NCBI GenBank assembly: GCA_029935325.1
Contig: JAOZKO010000111.1
Location: forward strand, 1-8,490
Source: Bacteroidales bacterium
GTDB taxonomy: Bacteria; Bacteroidota; Bacteroidia; Bacteroidales; UBA1556
Reading direction: 5' to 3'
DNA: 8,490 nt
Below the pieces are notes generated by a model. That model did no database searches. It saw only the letters and a list, made by a program, of their open reading frames with translations, and was not told the origin of the DNA. Made by a program: the position numbers and the translations under genes. This document shows positions 7,252 to 8,490 of this stretch, piece after piece. Position 1 is the stretch's first letter; each line of letters opens with the position of its first letter.

Positions 7252-7269
7252 TCCCGATAACTATCGGGA
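7252..7269. repeat. TCCCGATA-AC-TATCGGGA palindrome
   Basis: Perfect eight-base arms around a two-base centre. It is the same motif family as the palindrome at 2851-2868, differing in the centre (AC here against GC there). No T-run follows, so it is not a usual terminator. Its sharp junction with the tandem tract marks it as an inserted or site-specific element. Confidence 0.8.
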
Positions 7270-7295
7270 GAAGTTACGGCCGTTGTATACTTTTT

Positions 7296-7323
7296 ACTTT
7301 AGCCTTTAAACTTTAGCCTTTAA
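7296..7323. repeat. Two perfect tandem 14-mers ACTTTAGCCTTTAA
   Basis: Two identical copies in tandem (7296-7309 and 7310-7323) form the tail of composite block 2. They lie 52 bp upstream of the oxidoreductase start codon, so they could overlap its promoter. No clear TTG-N19-21-TAnnTTTG pair was found here; TATAAT at 7346-7351 lacks a matching upstream element. Confidence 0.8.
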
Positions 7324-7363
7324 AAGAGGCAAGAGTAGATGAAGATATAATACAATAACAAAT

Positions 7364-7369
7364 AAGGAG
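7364..7369 (+). promoter_or_regulatory. Shine-Dalgarno sequence AAGGAG for the FAD oxidoreductase gene
   Basis: AAGGAG lies five bases before the ATG at 7375. This fixes the start and stands out because neither other start codon with visible upstream sequence (minus-strand oxidoreductase, MMPL fusion) has an SD-like sequence. Bacteroidota genes usually do without one. Confidence 0.7.
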
Positions 7370-7374
7370 CACTA

Positions 7375-8490
7375 ATGAATAATAAACAGACATCAAAAGT
7401 AGTGACATACGATTTTGCAATAATAGGAGGAGGTATTGGTGGATTAATTTTCGCACAGATACTTAGTAAGGCTGGAAAAAAAGTTATTGTTCTAGAGAAG
7501 AATAAACGAGTTGGAGGAGCCATACAGGGTTTTAGCCGACAGGGAGTTACATTTGATACAGGAGCGCATTATATTGGTGGAATAGATAAAGGCCAAAATT
7601 TGTATCAGTATTTCAATTACCTAGAGATTTATGATAAACTTAATCTAGAGAAACTTGATGAGGATTGTTTTGATAAAATAATTTTCGAGAGTAATGGAAA
7701 GTCCTTTAATTATGCTCAGGGTTATGATAATTTTGTGGAGGTTATGAGTCGAGATTTCCCTGATAATAGAGACGAAATTCAAAATTATGTGGATGAGATA
7801 AAAAAAGTAGGACAAGAGTATCCTATGTACTCTCTTGATTTGAGTAATGGAGTAGAAATAAACCTAAATGAAAGTCACCTCACCAAAAGTGTTGGGTGTT
7901 TTTTGGATGAAATAACCGATAATGTGGAATTGAAGAAGGTATTAGCTGCTTCAAATTTAGTTTATGCTGGTGATAGCGAAACAACACCATATTATGTTCA
8001 TGCATTAATTCTTAATTCATATTTAGAAAGTTCCTATCGACTTGTGGGTGGAGCATCACAAATTGCAAATGAACTTGCAGACAGAATTGAAGCGAGAGGA
8101 AATATTGTGCAAACAAAGGCTCAGGTGGTAGATTTTATTTTTGGAGAAGGTAAAGATATACAATCAGTAAAGCTAAGTAATGGAGAGGAGATATGGGCTG
8201 CTAATTATATCTCTAATATTCACCCAGCAATTACATTAGAAATGATTCCGGTAGCTAAAATTCGCAAATCATATCGCCACAGAATAGAATCTATTGAAAA
8301 CACTTATTCAGTCTTTTCAATATACATTGTTCTTAAGGCCAATACTTTTAAGAGTATAGCATTTAATACTTATTATTTTGGTGATGATGATATTTGGAAT
8401 AAGAATAATGGCGAAGAAAAGTGGCCAAAAACATTTATGATGATTACGCAATCGGAGAGTAAAGGGCAAGAGTTTGCTGATGGGATAACG
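7375..8490 (+). CDS. NAD(P)/FAD-dependent oxidoreductase, phytoene desaturase / retinol saturase-like (3' end beyond window)
   Basis: An open frame of 372 codons that reaches the window edge without a stop; the family is usually about 500 aa, so roughly a quarter is missing. The N-terminus has a Rossmann FAD-binding fold: DFAIIGGGIGG (13-23, GxGxxG at G18/G20/G23), acidic E41 closing the second strand (VIVLEKN), then RVGGAIQGF and FDTGAHYIGG (60-69). These resemble CrtI/CrtO/RetSat-type enzymes, which desaturate or saturate conjugated polyene chains. RLVGGASQIANELADRI (222-238) matches the second conserved block of the family. No signal peptide or membrane helix is visible in this part. The gene lies 521 bp after the MMPL fusion, same strand. 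Relatives occur in Bacteroidota aryl-polyene/flexirubin clusters, where a role on the polyene chain is plausible but unproven; a carotenoid-related role is the alternative. Confidence 0.88.
   Translation, partial: MNNKQTSKVVTYDFAIIGGGIGGLIFAQILSKAGKKVIVLEKNKRVGGAIQGFSRQGVTFDTGAHYIGGIDKGQNLYQYFNYLEIYDKLNLEKLDEDCFDKIIFESNGKSFNYAQGYDNFVEVMSRDFPDNRDEIQNYVDEIKKVGQEYPMYSLDLSNGVEINLNESHLTKSVGCFLDEITDNVELKKVLAASNLVYAGDSETTPYYVHALILNSYLESSYRLVGGASQIANELADRIEARGNIVQTKAQVVDFIFGEGKDIQSVKLSNGEEIWAANYISNIHPAITLEMIPVAKIRKSYRHRIESIENTYSVFSIYIVLKANTFKSIAFNTYYFGDDDIWNKNNGEEKWPKTFMMITQSESKGQEFADGIT

Larger units (their letters stand above)
7142..7323. repeat. Composite repeat block 2
   Basis: A shorter copy of the layout in block 1: the 22-bp head (7142-7163), a C-free TTGRGARR tract, then a pair of 14-mers. 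The middle differs. In place of the long hairpin of block 1 it carries the TCCCGATA palindrome, inserted between the tandem tract and the tail. It ends about 50 bp before the start codon of the oxidoreductase gene. Confidence 0.6.

Noticed and set aside
7346..7351. TATAAT as a sigma-70 -10 box for the FAD oxidoreductase
   Set aside because: There is no TTGACA-like element at the proper distance, and Bacteroidota promoters do not use this consensus. AT-rich DNA gives such hexamers by chance.
7320..7523. 67-codon minus-strand open frame over the start of the FAD oxidoreductase
   Set aside because: Antisense to the Rossmann-fold coding sequence, which has an SD and a clear family match.

Overview
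The window is AT-rich and reads as a piece of a Bacteroidota chromosome. Three points support this. The long plus-strand gene has a TTG-N20-CATATTTG promoter close to the Bacteroidota -33/-7 consensus, with no Shine-Dalgarno (SD) sequence. It encodes a three-domain MMPL/acyltransferase/methyltransferase fusion that I know from this phylum. TCCCGATA...TATCGGGA palindromes are scattered between genes, which I associate with these genomes from memory. An anaerobe or facultative anaerobe, perhaps marine Marinilabiliales/Bacteroidales-like, would fit the respiratory genes, but that is inference.

Left part (1-2306, minus strand): a Tat-exported molybdopterin/[4Fe-4S] oxidoreductase of the polysulfide/thiosulfate reductase (PsrA/PhsA) type. 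Its stop overlaps, in an ATGA, the start of a next gene whose four visible residues (MRYA) fit the PsrB-type ferredoxin subunit. The window therefore holds the first gene, and the first codons of the second, of a probable psrABC-like respiratory operon running off the left edge.

Middle (2307-3004): a 698-bp divergent intergenic region. The part near the oxidoreductase has a weak CRP/FNR-like dyad. About 370 bp of AT-rich DNA follows with no recognisable gene. A cluster of four inverted repeats (2763-2945) then abuts the predicted promoter of the next gene.

Right part (3005-8490, plus strand): a 1282-aa trifunctional protein (RND/MMPL exporter, PlsC-type acyltransferase, class I SAM methyltransferase), then the first 372 residues of a phytoene-desaturase/retinol-saturase-like FAD oxidoreductase that runs off the right edge. 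This pair is typical of Bacteroidota aryl-polyene/flexirubin (dialkylresorcinol-polyene) pigment clusters. The likely reading is that the biosynthetic cluster continues to the right and that the fusion modifies and translocates the polyene lipid at the inner membrane.

Between those two genes (6841-7323) lies the oddest DNA: two adjacent composite repeat blocks. Each has a 22-bp head, a stretch of more than 100 nt without C on the plus strand built from TTGRGARR-like units, and a tail of exactly two 14-mers (ACTTTAGCCTTTAA-like). The first head overlaps the stop codon of the fusion gene. Each block also holds a different hairpin.

I see no tRNA, rRNA, CRISPR array or transposase gene. I found no clearly new protein system. 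The repeat architecture is the least explained part.
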